Origin: Fuscibacter oryzae
Lineage (GTDB): Bacteria > Pseudomonadota > Alphaproteobacteria > Rhodobacterales > Rhodobacteraceae
DNA length: 64,000 nucleotides
Reading direction: 5' to 3'
Assembly (NCBI RefSeq): GCF_016765795.1
Contig: NZ_JAESVP010000002.1
Span: 1 to 64,000, forward strand
This document shows positions 1-8,552 of this stretch, one piece after another. The position numbers and the translations under genes were made by a program. Within the stretch, counting starts at the first letter, position 1; each line of letters starts with the position of its first letter. The notes beneath the pieces are model-generated. The model was not told the DNA's origin. It saw only the letters and a list, made by a program, of their open reading frames with translations, and searched no databases.

Positions 1-55
1 CCTGTTCCCTGATCATCCCGATAATCTGCGCCTCGGTGAAACGGCTTTTCCTCAT
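1..55 (-). CDS. IS3-family transposase OrfA, N-terminal fragment (partial)
   Basis: The first 18 codons, starting from an ATG at 55, read MRKSRFTEAQIIGMIREQ. This matches the well-known N-terminus of IS3-family OrfA proteins (the helix-turn-helix domain beginning with K/R-S/R-R-F-T-E-E/A-Q-I). An AGAAGGAG-like ribosome site precedes the ATG. The rest of OrfA and the frameshifted OrfB would lie outside the window. Whether the element is intact is unknown. Confidence 0.65.
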   Translation of the reverse strand, partial: MRKSRFTEAQIIGMIREQ

Positions 56-123
56 GTCGTCTGCTCCTTCTCAGGTTGGGCAGACTCTACATCACAGCGA
101 GGGAACTTCCGGGGGGCAGGTCA
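1..123 (-). mobile_element. IS3-family insertion sequence, one terminus (cut by window edge)
   Basis: Read on the minus strand, the element seems to begin at about 123 with TGACCTGCCCCCCGG, the TG-starting G/C-rich inverted-repeat end typical of IS3-family (IS407/IS3 group) elements. About 68 bases later it enters an OrfA-like reading frame that runs off the window. Only the left end is present, so the partner repeat and target duplication cannot be checked. It lies just downstream of the rhlE stop, a harmless position. Confidence 0.6.
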
Positions 124-180
124 GGCCGCACGAGGGGCGCGGCCTTGGGGTTGTCTTCTCCACCCCATGGTTGGGGAAGG

Positions 181-201
181 AGCAGAGGTTAAGCCTCTGC
201 T
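181..201 (-). terminator. Stem-loop over the rhlE stop codon
   Basis: AGCAGAGG and CCTCTGCT form a perfect 8-bp stem with a 5-base loop that contains the rhlE stop codon. There is no clear U-run after it, so it may be an mRNA 3'-end stabiliser rather than a strong terminator. Confidence 0.4.
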
Positions 202-1775
202 GCCACGGCCGCATCCTCGGCCTCATCCACCGGGCTGGGGGTGATGGCAAAGCTGCGCAGGATGAAATCGGGCACATGTTCGCCCATGCCGACCACGCGG
301 GCATCGTCGCGGCCACCACGATCATTGCCGCGCTCGTTCCGGTCGCGCCGATCATCACGACGGTCATCGCGGCGCGGCTCTGGCCGCTCGCTGCGCTCTG
401 GGCGTGGTGTGCGTTGCTCCTCGGCCCGATCTTCGCGCGGCGGTGCGGTGACGCGGGCTTCTTCGCGGGGCGCACGCTCCTCACGGGCGGGACGGTCCTC
501 GCGCGGGGTGTCGCGACGATCACCGCCACGGCTGCGGCTGCTGTCGCGGCCACCTTCGCGCCCGCCGCTGCGGGGCCGCCGCTCTTCGCGCGGGCGGTCG
601 GGGCGGTCGCCCGCATCTTCCACAGCACCCTCGGGCACTGCGCCGCGCGGGATGGCCATTTTCACCAGCGATTCAATCGCGCCCAGATACTTGCCATCTG
701 CCGGGGTGCAAAGTGAGAACGCCTTGCCCTGACGGCCTGCACGCCCGGTGCGCCCGATGCGGTGAACATAGTCTTCGGGGTGAGAGGGCAGGTCAAAGTT
801 GAACACATGGCTGACAGCCGGAATATCCAAGCCCCGTGCCGCCACATCAGAGGCCACCAGAATCGTCAGCGACCCGTCACGGAACGAATCCAGCGTTTTG
901 GTCCGCACGCTCTGCTCCAGATCGCCATGGATCGGGGCCGCGTTGAAGCCATGCGACTTCAGCGATTTGGCCACCACGTCCACATCCATCTTGCGGTTGC
1001 AGAACACGATGGCGTTGGTGCAAGCCTCACCCTCTGACCGGATCAGCGACCGCAGAACGGCCCGCTTTTCGGTAAAGCTGCGATCCTTGCGGCTGGGCGT
1101 GAACTCGAACAGCTTTTGCTCAATCGTGGTCGAGGTGGTGGCCTGACGGGCCACTTCCACCCGAACCGGATTGGTCAGGAAGGTGTTGGTGATGCGCTCG
1201 ATCTCTGGCGCCATGGTGGCGCTGTAGAACATGGTCTGGCGGGTGAACGGCGTCAGTTGGAAGATCCGCTCGATATCGGGGATGAACCCCATGTCCAGCA
1301 TCCGGTCAGCCTCATCCACCACCATGATCTGCACGCCGGTCAACAGCAGTTTGCCGCGTTCGAAATGATCCAGCAACCGGCCGGGGGTGGCGATCAGCAC
1401 ATCGACGCCGCGGTCGATCAGCTTATCCTGTTCGCCAAACGCCACGCCGCCGATCAGCAGCGCCTTGGTCAGCTTGGTATGCTTGGCATAGGTGTCGAAG
1501 TTTTCTGCGACCTGGGCGGCCAGTTCACGCGTCGGGCACAAGACAAGGCTGCGTGGCATCCGGGCGCGGGCGCGGCCCTGACCCAGAAGCGTGATCATCG
1601 GCAGCGAGAAGCTGGCGGTCTTGCCGGTGCCGGTCTGGGCGATGCCCAGAACGTCACGGCCCATCAGGGCGGGCGGGATGGCCTGCTCTTGAATCGGGGT
1701 GGGGGTTTCGTATCCGGTTTCCGACACGGCCTGAAGCACGCGCGGGTCCAGCGCAAGGTCTGCAAATTTGGTCAT
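189..1775 (-). CDS. rhlE: DEAD-box ATP-dependent RNA helicase (RhlE-like)
   Basis: A 528-residue cytoplasmic RNA helicase that would unwind structured RNA in ribosome assembly or RNA decay. The helicase core shows the motifs in order: Q-motif (TPIQEQ, about 25-30), motif I AQTGTGKT (46-53), PTRELA (81-86), TPGR (130-133), motif II DEAD (154-157), SAT (185-187), then DVAARGLDIP and HRIGRTGRAG in the second RecA domain. After about residue 375 the protein becomes a low-complexity tail rich in Arg, Asp and Glu, followed by a short conserved end (VGMGEHVPDFILRSF), as in RhlE proteins of this order. Such basic tails usually bind RNA. The gene stands alone, with an IS end downstream and a 367-bp upstream gap. 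RhlE is the best name, but DeaD/CsdA-type paralogues are similar. Confidence 0.93.
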   Translation of the reverse strand: MTKFADLALDPRVLQAVSETGYETPTPIQEQAIPPALMGRDVLGIAQTGTGKTASFSLPMITLLGQGRARARMPRSLVLCPTRELAAQVAENFDTYAKHTKLTKALLIGGVAFGEQDKLIDRGVDVLIATPGRLLDHFERGKLLLTGVQIMVVDEADRMLDMGFIPDIERIFQLTPFTRQTMFYSATMAPEIERITNTFLTNPVRVEVARQATTSTTIEQKLFEFTPSRKDRSFTEKRAVLRSLIRSEGEACTNAIVFCNRKMDVDVVAKSLKSHGFNAAPIHGDLEQSVRTKTLDSFRDGSLTILVASDVAARGLDIPAVSHVFNFDLPSHPEDYVHRIGRTGRAGRQGKAFSLCTPADGKYLGAIESLVKMAIPRGAVPEGAVEDAGDRPDRPREERRPRSGGREGGRDSSRSRGGDRRDTPREDRPAREERAPREEARVTAPPREDRAEEQRTPRPERSERPEPRRDDRRDDRRDRNERGNDRGGRDDARVVGMGEHVPDFILRSFAITPSPVDEAEDAAVAAEA

Positions 1776-2142
1776 TAGCGTCCTGAATGTGCGGGATCGG
1801 CCCGCAAGAAAGGGGTGGGACGCTATGTTTCCGGGCGCCCCGGCGTCATCTGGCGCAACTTGCGCCTCCGCGCGCGATACCGGAAACGGCGGGCCGGGTC
1901 AAGCAAGGCTGCAATTCATGCGCGAGGTCAGGTATTCCTGACGATGCGTCAGGATGAGAATCGGGCTAAGAGCTTTGCATTGTCATAGGTGGTAGCAAGG
2001 TAAGGTTTCGGATTTCTCCCCAGTCTTTTATAGTTTGTTTTTTTGCCGGGGCCTTTACCCGGTTGTTGAAAGGGGCAGGGGGCCGTCAATTCTGACGACC
2101 CCCTGTTTCATTCCTGCAGCCGATGTTGTCACCGCCATGCGG
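1776..2142. other. Intergenic region upstream of rhlE
   Basis: This 367-bp gap lies between the aldehyde dehydrogenase stop and the rhlE start, both on the minus strand. It must hold the rhlE promoter and 5' leader. The T-rich stretch around 2030-2045 is the only AT-rich part. I see no convincing open reading frame, tRNA or known RNA motif, apart from the hairpin at 2077-2104. Confidence 0.5.
2077..2104 (-). terminator. Probable transcription terminator of the aldehyde dehydrogenase gene
   Basis: AGGGGGCCGTCA and TGACGACCCCCT pair over 12 bases with one G-T pair and a 4-base loop, 39 bases past the stop codon. On the minus strand it is followed by CCCCTTTC, a weak T-run, so termination is likely but not certain. 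Confidence 0.5.
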
Positions 2143-3660
2143 TTAGATGTCGAATACCACGCCCTGCGCCAAGGGCAGGGTAGTGCCATAGTTGATCGTG
2201 TTGGTCGCGCGCCGCATATAGGCTTTCCAGGCGTCCGACCCGCTTTCGCGCCCGCCGCCGGTTTCCTTTTCGCCGCCGAAAGCGCCGCCGATCTCGGCAC
2301 CCGAAGGGCCGATGTTGACGTTGGCAATACCGCAATCCGACCCGCGGGCCGACAGGAAGGCCTCGGCCTCGCGCATGTCATTGGTAAAGACCGAGGACGA
2401 CAGGCCCTGCGGCACGGCGTTGTGCAGATCGAGCGCTGCGTCAAAGTCGCTGTATTTCATCACATAAAGGATGGGCGCGAAGGTTTCATGCACCACCGGC
2501 CCGGTTTGCGACGGCATTTCCACCAGCGCGGGACGGGCATATGCGCCACCAAGGCCAGTCACAACCTCGCCGCCATGCACCGTGCCGCCCGCAGCGCGGG
2601 CTTGATCCAGCGCCGCCTGCATGCCGTTCAGCGCGCCATCGTCAATCAGCGGGCCGACCAGAACGCCCTGCTCCAGCGGGTTGCCGACCTTGACTGACGC
2701 ATAGGCCGCCTTCAGGCGCGGCAACAACGTGTCATAGACCGATTCGTGCAGGAACAGGCGGCGCAGCGTTGTGCAGCGCTGGCCCGCAGTGCCCATGGCG
2801 GCAAAGGCCAGCCCGCGCAGCGTGAGGTCAAGGCTTGCGGTCGGGCCGACGATGGCGGCGTTGTTGCCGCCCAGTTCCAGCAGACAGCGGCCAAAGCGCG
2901 CGGCGACCTTGGGGCCAACCTCGCGCCCCATGCGAGTCGAGCCGGTCGCGGACACCAGCGCCACGGCCGGGCTGTCCACCAGCGCCGCACCCGCCTCGCG
3001 CGCGCCAAGAACAGTGGTGGCAAGACCGGCGGGCGCATTGCCGCCCTCGGCGTTGAAGCGGGCGATGGCACGGTCCAGCGTGGCGGTGGCGGCCAAAGCC
3101 GAAAGGTTGGCCTTTTCCGACGGCTTCCACACCACCGCATTGCCGCACACCAGCGCCAGAGCCGTGTTCCACGACCAGACGGCGACCGGGAAGTTGAAGG
3201 CCGAAATCACGCCGACAACGCCAATCGGATGCCAGCTTTCCATCATGCGGTGGCTGGGGCGCTCGCTCGCGATGGTCAGGCCGTAAAGCTGACGCGACAG
3301 GCCAACGGCGAAATCGCAGATGTCAATCATCTCCTGCACTTCGCCCAGACCTTCCGAGGTGACCTTACCGACCTCGATCGACACCAGCTTGCCCAGATCG
3401 GCCTTGTGCGCGCGCAGCTCTTCGGCCCACAGACGCACCAACTCGCCGCGCTTTGGCCCCGGCACATTGCGCCAGTCCTTGAACGCCTTTTGTGCAGCGG
3501 CAATCGCGGCCTCAGTCCCGGCGCGGCCCTGATCGGCCACATGGGTCAGCACTTCGCCGGTAATGGGAGAGCGCGCGGGCATCGTGCCGGTGGTGGGTGT
3601 CACGCCCAGACGCGACAGGATGGACAGGGCTTCGGTAGACAGGGCATTCTGGGAAGACAT
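2143..3660 (-). CDS. amaB: NAD(P)-dependent aldehyde dehydrogenase, ALDH7 family (L-2-aminoadipate-6-semialdehyde dehydrogenase type)
   Basis: A 505-residue soluble enzyme that oxidises a semialdehyde to its acid. In the ALDH7 (antiquitin/AmaB) family the substrate is L-2-aminoadipate 6-semialdehyde/piperideine-6-carboxylate of lysine breakdown. Visible marks are the ELGGNNA motif with the general-base Glu, the catalytic cysteine C296 in GQRCTT, and the family-specific ending with KETGGGRESGSDAWKAYM. Full length fits ALDH7 (about 500). It is monocistronic, with a hairpin downstream and a short gap upstream. No other lysine-catabolism gene is adjacent, so the pathway assignment rests on family resemblance alone. 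Confidence 0.85.
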   Translation of the reverse strand: MSSQNALSTEALSILSRLGVTPTTGTMPARSPITGEVLTHVADQGRAGTEAAIAAAQKAFKDWRNVPGPKRGELVRLWAEELRAHKADLGKLVSIEVGKVTSEGLGEVQEMIDICDFAVGLSRQLYGLTIASERPSHRMMESWHPIGVVGVISAFNFPVAVWSWNTALALVCGNAVVWKPSEKANLSALAATATLDRAIARFNAEGGNAPAGLATTVLGAREAGAALVDSPAVALVSATGSTRMGREVGPKVAARFGRCLLELGGNNAAIVGPTASLDLTLRGLAFAAMGTAGQRCTTLRRLFLHESVYDTLLPRLKAAYASVKVGNPLEQGVLVGPLIDDGALNGMQAALDQARAAGGTVHGGEVVTGLGGAYARPALVEMPSQTGPVVHETFAPILYVMKYSDFDAALDLHNAVPQGLSSSVFTNDMREAEAFLSARGSDCGIANVNIGPSGAEIGGAFGGEKETGGGRESGSDAWKAYMRRATNTINYGTTLPLAQGVVFDI

Positions 3661-3851
3661 TGCGGCCTCGCGTGCGAATTTTACGCAGTAAGCGCGCGCG
3701 CGACGCCGCGTTCAAGGGGGCATCATCGGTCCATGAGTTATAATGTGGGGGCTATGGCCCGGCCGGGAAGGTAAGTCAGGATAATCAAGGTTCTATCATC
3801 GGCGCCAAGGGGGACGCCTTATGACGAAATCTCATGCCTTTGCGCGGGCCT

Positions 3852-4481
3852 TCAGAACCGAAGGCCAAGGCGCAACGTGGTGGTGGACACGTTGAAATCA
3901 AACTGGGTTTCGCCGCCTTCGCCGGTCAGCGACCGGGCGGTATAGTCAATTCCGGCAAACACCTTGTCGGTGGCATTGACCTCTATTCCCACCCCGGCGT
4001 TAGGACCGGCGATGGTCTGCTTGCCGAAGGGAGCGTCAAAGTTCACCCAGGAATAACCAAGCGCGCCGTAAACCATGGTCCGGGTTCCCAGCGTGGTGCC
4101 GACGCGCAGCCGCAGATCGGTGATGCCGTTGAACGGCTTCTGGCCCAGCAGGCCGGAAAAGTCTGTGCATTGCAGGTGCCGCAACTCGGCACCGTAAACC
4201 AGCCGCCCGCGCTGTTGGTTGCGGCCCAGCGTGCCGCCCGTGCAAGTGCCATCCTCCAACTCGACATCCAGCCAGCCGGGGCCGGGGTTTTCGGTGCCGC
4301 TGCCCGAGGCGCGGCCCATGTCCAGCGCGCCATACCAGCCACCAAAGGCCCCCGGAATCGCAGCCGTTACTGCGGGTTTGGGGGCGGGGGCTTCCGCAAT
4401 CGGCTCTACCACGCCGCCGGCCAGAACCGGCAGGGCAAAGAGCGACAGCAAAACCGACATTGTGATGGCACGGGTGAACAT
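3852..4481 (-). CDS. Outer-membrane beta-barrel family protein (porin-like)
   Basis: About 209 residues. The start chosen is the ATG at 4481, which has a GAGG ribosome site 8 bases before it; a TTG five codons upstream is less likely. The N-terminus (MFTRAITMSVLLSLFALPVLA) is a Sec signal peptide. The remainder has alternating hydrophobic and polar stretches rich in Gly and aromatics, contains three cysteines, and ends in LRLGLRF. A C-terminal Phe is the classic outer-membrane barrel insertion signal. It resembles small 8-strand OmpA/OmpX/opacity-type barrels found across Rhodobacteraceae. Substrate and function are unknown. Confidence 0.7.
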   Translation of the reverse strand: MFTRAITMSVLLSLFALPVLAGGVVEPIAEAPAPKPAVTAAIPGAFGGWYGALDMGRASGSGTENPGPGWLDVELEDGTCTGGTLGRNQQRGRLVYGAELRHLQCTDFSGLLGQKPFNGITDLRLRVGTTLGTRTMVYGALGYSWVNFDAPFGKQTIAGPNAGVGIEVNATDKVFAGIDYTARSLTGEGGETQFDFNVSTTTLRLGLRF

Positions 4482-4632
4482 GACGACCTCAGGCAAAACG
4501 GGCAGTCTTTTGCCCCTGATTGCAGGTTAGGCGACCGAAATCGCCGTTTCTCCAGTGCTTTTATAAAAATTTTGGCGTTTCGGGCCTTATTTCGTGATGA
4601 GTGTCGCGCGGCTGCCGCGCCTTGTTCCGCAG

Positions 4633-5244
4633 CTACACGCGCTGATTGCGCAGCGCCGTCGGATGTATCGCGGGCTGCCATCCTGCTGCCAGAACCGCGA
4701 TCAGCGGTGCAGGCGTCAGGACGCAAACCTGACTGTCGATCCACGGACGCGCTGCCTCATAGCCCAGCGGTGACCACGGCAGTAGCGTCTTGTCCAGAAC
4801 CAGATGCGGGCGGTTCTGCCAAAGCACCATTGAACCATCAGGCAGACCTTGCGCGGGCCGCACCTGCCTTGGTCCCAGCCGCGCCAGATGCAGCGCGGCG
4901 TCAATCTGATCTACACTGGCCACGGGCCCATGCGCGTCCTGCCACGCGGCGCGGAACGCCAGATGATCGGCACGGCGGCATTCGGCACAGGGGCGGTGGC
5001 CTGCGGCGGTCGCCACCGCCTCATCCATGAAGAACAGTTCGGTATAATGACCGGGGCGCATCAACTGACGCTGCCGCGCTTTGAATGCGGTCAGGCAGGT
5101 GATCCACCGCCGAACCTGCCAATCCCGGCGCACCGCGCCTTGGTTGTCATGCAGGCAACCGCGATTGCCCATAAACATGCCCCGCGCCGGATGCGCAGTG
5201 ATCGTGCCATCAGGAAAGACGCGGTTCCGCCGATGCGTTTGCAA
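4633..5244 (-). CDS. Conserved hypothetical protein (CAEC-motif family)
   Basis: I recognise the family (it begins NRVFPDGTITAHPARGMFMGNRG and holds a TELFFMDEA stretch followed by GHRPCAEC) but know no assigned function. About 203 residues, soluble, with a CxxC-type pair (CAEC) and several conserved His/Asp residues. The start is inferred: an ATG at 5394 would run through the divergent OsmC gene, whereas a TTG at 5244 has AAAAAGG about 6 bases before it. The start codon lies inside a perfect 12-bp palindrome (CGTTTGCAAACG). It is divergent from the OsmC-like gene with only 58 bp between them, so the two may share control. Confidence 0.65.
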   Translation of the reverse strand: MQTHRRNRVFPDGTITAHPARGMFMGNRGCLHDNQGAVRRDWQVRRWITCLTAFKARQRQLMRPGHYTELFFMDEAVATAAGHRPCAECRRADHLAFRAAWQDAHGPVASVDQIDAALHLARLGPRQVRPAQGLPDGSMVLWQNRPHLVLDKTLLPWSPLGYEAARPWIDSQVCVLTPAPLIAVLAAGWQPAIHPTALRNQRV

Positions 5245-5302
5245 ACGGTTGCCTTTTTGCCGGACTGAGCGCGAAATGGGTGCGCGCAAACAGGAGGATG
5301 CC

Positions 5303-5728
5303 ATGATTGAAAAACACGCAAGTGCCATCTGGTCCGGCAGTCTGAAAGAGGGCGGCGGCACGCTGACCACGCAAAGTGCCGCGCTGTCGGCCATGCCCTA
5401 CACCTTCGCCAATCGGTTTGAAGACGGACGCGGCACCAACCCCGAGGAGTTGATCGGCGCGGCCCATGCCGGATGCTATGCCATGTTCCTATCGGCGCTT
5501 TTGTCAGGGGCGGGTGTCGTTCCTGACACGATCGAAGCCACCTCGACCATCAGCCTTGATCCTACCACCGAAGGCGGCCCCACGGTCAAGAAAGCCGCGC
5601 TGAAAGTGTCGGTCAAAGCCCCCACCGACGCCGCCGCAATCCGCGATTTCGCCGAAAAGGCCAAGGCAGGGTGCCCGATCTCGAAACTGCTGAAGGCAGA
5701 GGTCACGCTGGATCTGACGGTGCTTTAG
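5303..5728 (+). CDS. OsmC family peroxiredoxin
   Basis: A 141-residue OsmC/Ohr-type thiol peroxidase that reduces organic hydroperoxides in the cytoplasm using two cysteines. The conserved first-cysteine segment (PEELIGAAHAGCYAMFLSALL) and the second cysteine in AKAGCPISKLL are both present. The start is the ATG at 5303 behind a strong AGGAGG site. The length and the opening with an SGSLKEGGG segment match the OsmC subfamily more than Ohr. It is divergent from the unknown gene at 4633-5244 and convergent with prfC. Confidence 0.9.
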   Translation: MIEKHASAIWSGSLKEGGGTLTTQSAALSAMPYTFANRFEDGRGTNPEELIGAAHAGCYAMFLSALLSGAGVVPDTIEATSTISLDPTTEGGPTVKKAALKVSVKAPTDAAAIRDFAEKAKAGCPISKLLKAEVTLDLTVL

Positions 5729-5737
5729 GCACCTTCG

Positions 5738-5759
5738 GGATGGGCATATCTGCCCATCC
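5738..5759. terminator. Stem-loop between convergent osmC-like gene and prfC
   Basis: GGATGGGCA and TGCCCATCC make a perfect 9-bp stem with loop TATC in the 39-bp gap between two convergent genes. It could end transcription from both sides. No strong T-run is seen on either strand. Confidence 0.5.
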
Positions 5760-5767
5760 TGCACAGA

Positions 5768-7366
5768 TTACACCATCATTTCCTTGGTCGCCGAAAGCTT
5801 CAGTTCGGGGTGATCGCGTTCTACCCGGTCGATGTCCCATTTCAGGCGCGTCAGGTAAACCGTGTCGCCGTCGTTATCGATGGCGATATGGCCTTTGTTG
5901 ACGTTCACAAACGCCTCTACCGCCGCCTTTGCCCCCGAAACCCAGCGGGCGCTGGTAAAGTTGCTGGGCTCAAACCGCACGGGCAGGGAATATTCCTGCT
6001 CGATCCGGCTGGCCAGCACCTCGAACTGCAACTGGCCGACGACGCCGACGATGAAGCCGCTGCCGATCATCGGCTTGAACACCTTCGCGGCGCCTTCCTC
6101 GGCAAACTGCATAAGCGCCTTTTCCAGATGCTTGGCCTTCAGCGGATCCAGCGCGCGCACGCCTGACAAAAGTTCCGGCGCGAAGGACGGAATTCCGGTG
6201 AAATGCAGCGCCTCGCCTTCGGTCAGCGCATCACCGATGCGCAACTGGCCGTGGTTCGGAATGCCGATGATGTCGCCGGCCCAGGCCTCTTCCGCCAGTT
6301 CGCGGTCTGCTGCCAGAAACATCACCGGGTTGGCGATAGCCATGGGCTTTTTGCTGCGCACATGGGTCAGCTTCATCCCCCGTTCGAAATGACCCGAGGC
6401 AAGGCGCACAAAGGCCACGCGGTCGCGGTGCTTGGCATCCATATTCGCCTGCACCTTGAAGACAAAGCCGGTCACCGGCTTTTCCTCGGCGCCGATCTGG
6501 CGCTCGGCAGCCTTTTGCGGCTGGGGCTCGGGGCCAAACTCGCCCATGCCGTCCATCAGTTCCTTGACCCCGAAAGAGTTGATGGCTGACCCGAACCAGA
6601 TGGGCGTCATATGCCCTTCCAGCACCGATTGGCGGTTGAAGGTGGGCAAAAGTTCGCGCGCCATTTCAATCTCTTCGCGGAATTTCTTCAACAGGTCGGC
6701 AGGCACATGCTCTGCCAGTTTCGGGTCATCCAGCCCGTCAATCTTGATCGATTCCGCGACCTTGTTCCGGTCGGCGCGGTCCATGATTTCCAGCCGGTCA
6801 TGCAGCAGGTCATAGGCGCCGACAAAGTCGCGGCCCATGCCGATGGGCCAGCTTGCCGGGGTGACATCAATCGCCAGATTCTCTTGAATCTCGTCGATGA
6901 TTTCAAACGTATCGCGGCTTTCGCGGTCCATCTTGTTGCAAAAGGTCAGGATCGGCAGGTCGCGCAACCGGCAGACCTCAAACAGCTTGCGGGTCTGGCT
7001 TTCCACGCCCTTGGCCCCGTCAATCACCATGATCGCGGCATCCACGGCGGTCAGCGTGCGATAGGTATCCTCGGAAAAATCGCTGTGGCCGGGGGTGTCG
7101 ACAAGGTTGAAGCGGTAGTGGCGGAAGTCGAACGACATGGCGCTGGCGGAAACCGAAATCCCGCGATCCGCCTCGATCTTCATAAAATCTGACCTTGTGC
7201 GCCGCGCCTCGCCCTTGGCGCGCACCTGTCCGGCCATCTGGATCGCGCCGCCGAACAGCAAGAACTTTTCGGTCAGCGTGGTTTTGCCGGCGTCGGGGTG
7301 CGAAATGATCGCAAAAGTCCGGCGGCGGGCGATTTCGGGCGGAAGGGTGGGGCGATTGTCCAGCAT
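5768..7366 (-). CDS. prfC: Peptide chain release factor 3 (RF3)
   Basis: A 532-residue translational GTPase that removes RF1/RF2 from the ribosome after peptide release. The G-domain motifs are clear: SHPDAGKTT (P-loop, about 18-26), the switch segment around RGISVSASAMSF, DTPGHSDF and NKMD. Length and the RF3-specific C-terminal domain (FTSARWVSGAKAAVEAFVN) separate it from EF-G. Start ATG at 7366. It sits alone between a convergent osmC-like gene and the Hint-domain gene. Confidence 0.96.
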   Translation of the reverse strand: MLDNRPTLPPEIARRRTFAIISHPDAGKTTLTEKFLLFGGAIQMAGQVRAKGEARRTRSDFMKIEADRGISVSASAMSFDFRHYRFNLVDTPGHSDFSEDTYRTLTAVDAAIMVIDGAKGVESQTRKLFEVCRLRDLPILTFCNKMDRESRDTFEIIDEIQENLAIDVTPASWPIGMGRDFVGAYDLLHDRLEIMDRADRNKVAESIKIDGLDDPKLAEHVPADLLKKFREEIEMARELLPTFNRQSVLEGHMTPIWFGSAINSFGVKELMDGMGEFGPEPQPQKAAERQIGAEEKPVTGFVFKVQANMDAKHRDRVAFVRLASGHFERGMKLTHVRSKKPMAIANPVMFLAADRELAEEAWAGDIIGIPNHGQLRIGDALTEGEALHFTGIPSFAPELLSGVRALDPLKAKHLEKALMQFAEEGAAKVFKPMIGSGFIVGVVGQLQFEVLASRIEQEYSLPVRFEPSNFTSARWVSGAKAAVEAFVNVNKGHIAIDNDGDTVYLTRLKWDIDRVERDHPELKLSATKEMMV

Positions 7367-7423
7367 GGCGGCGCCTTAGCCGAAATCGGCGCTGGCGTCC
7401 ACGGGGCAGAGGGGCCGCAGGCC

Positions 7424-8437
7424 CTAGCGCGGCTTGCGGCTGCGTCCGGCGATCAGCGTGGCGGGGCCAACACTGTCCAGAAAGGCGCGGCCCGCCTCGG
7501 TGCCGAAATGCTGGTTCTGGCTCAGGCCAGGAAACCGCGCCCGCACCTCTTCTGACAGTTCGGGCGGCAGGCGGTGCAGGGTGGTTTCGCTGACCATCAG
7601 GCTTTCGGCCGGAACCCCTTCGGCATAGATAATCTCGTGCCGGTCAAACACCAGGCTGAAGTAATCGGCAAAGCCGCCCTCGCGCACGAAAATCCGCTCG
7701 CCGTCCACCAGATGCCTGGCCTGCACCAGCAATTCGGACGTGGCCAGCCCCTCGGGCTTGCGGCGCTGATACAGGAACATGCGGTGATGCTGGCTGACGA
7801 TCAGGTCGCCCGCATTGCCCAAGGTGCCCGCAGTGATCACCACCGGCGCAAAGGGGCCGACCGCGCGCAACGTGGCCTTGCCCACCCACAGCAGCGGCTG
7901 GCCGCCATGGTCGCGCGTCAGCACCCGGTCGCCGGGGCGCAGCGCCTCAATCGCGCGCTGCTCGCCCGTCGCAAGGGCAATCATCGTGCCGCGCAGGAAC
8001 GACACGCACAACAGATCGGCCAGCCCGCTCGCCTCGGGCGCCGCCTCGGTCCGCACCAGTGTGTAATCGGTCTCCATCGCCATGGGCGACAAGGGCAGCA
8101 CAAAGCGCCCGGCGCCGGGCAGCGACAGCAGCAGCAGCGATACCCGGTCGCCGGGGTCGCCCATCAGGTCATACCGCGCCTCGATGGTCACAGGATCTCC
8201 GGGGTGGCCCACCATGCTGCCCGCCGCAATGCGCTGGCCCGCTATGGGGTGGCTTTCCACGACCAGCCGCAGCGGCTGATGGTCGGGGTCGATCTGATAG
8301 ATGTCACCGGCACACACCTCGTCCGGGCCAGCCATACCCTCGCCCTGATTGACCCCAAGCGAGACGAAAATGTCATCAGCCACCAGAACCTGGCAGGCCT
8401 GGGTAGGCAGGGGCGAGTCTGGCGTGTCGCGGGTCAT
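7424..8437 (-). CDS. Hint (Hedgehog/intein) domain-containing protein
   Basis: A 337-residue protein of a family common in Rhodobacteraceae. The N-terminal half (about 1-140) is an unassigned beta-rich region. A Hint domain follows, with the typical opening around CVSFLRGTMIAL (candidate Cys nucleophile), AIEALRPGDRVLTRDHG, LLWVGKATL, and the SQHHRMFL segment containing the histidines used in Hint self-processing. The usual form is CFxxGT, so this one carries a small variation between the Cys and the GT. Hint domains cleave or splice their own chain; in these bacterial proteins the target is unknown. It is a single gene, probably with its own promoter in the 115-bp divergent gap with the SDR gene. 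Confidence 0.85.
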   Translation of the reverse strand: MTRDTPDSPLPTQACQVLVADDIFVSLGVNQGEGMAGPDEVCAGDIYQIDPDHQPLRLVVESHPIAGQRIAAGSMVGHPGDPVTIEARYDLMGDPGDRVSLLLLSLPGAGRFVLPLSPMAMETDYTLVRTEAAPEASGLADLLCVSFLRGTMIALATGEQRAIEALRPGDRVLTRDHGGQPLLWVGKATLRAVGPFAPVVITAGTLGNAGDLIVSQHHRMFLYQRRKPEGLATSELLVQARHLVDGERIFVREGGFADYFSLVFDRHEIIYAEGVPAESLMVSETTLHRLPPELSEEVRARFPGLSQNQHFGTEAGRAFLDSVGPATLIAGRSRKPR

Positions 8438-8552
8438 AGGGCGGCTTTAGGGCTAAGGGCGGTGTCGCTCAAGATGAATTGAGGAAACAGACCGGCTTGA
8501 GGCCGCCGCCAAGCCCCATTAGCCTGCCCGCAACTCAAGCAGGAGACGGCAG

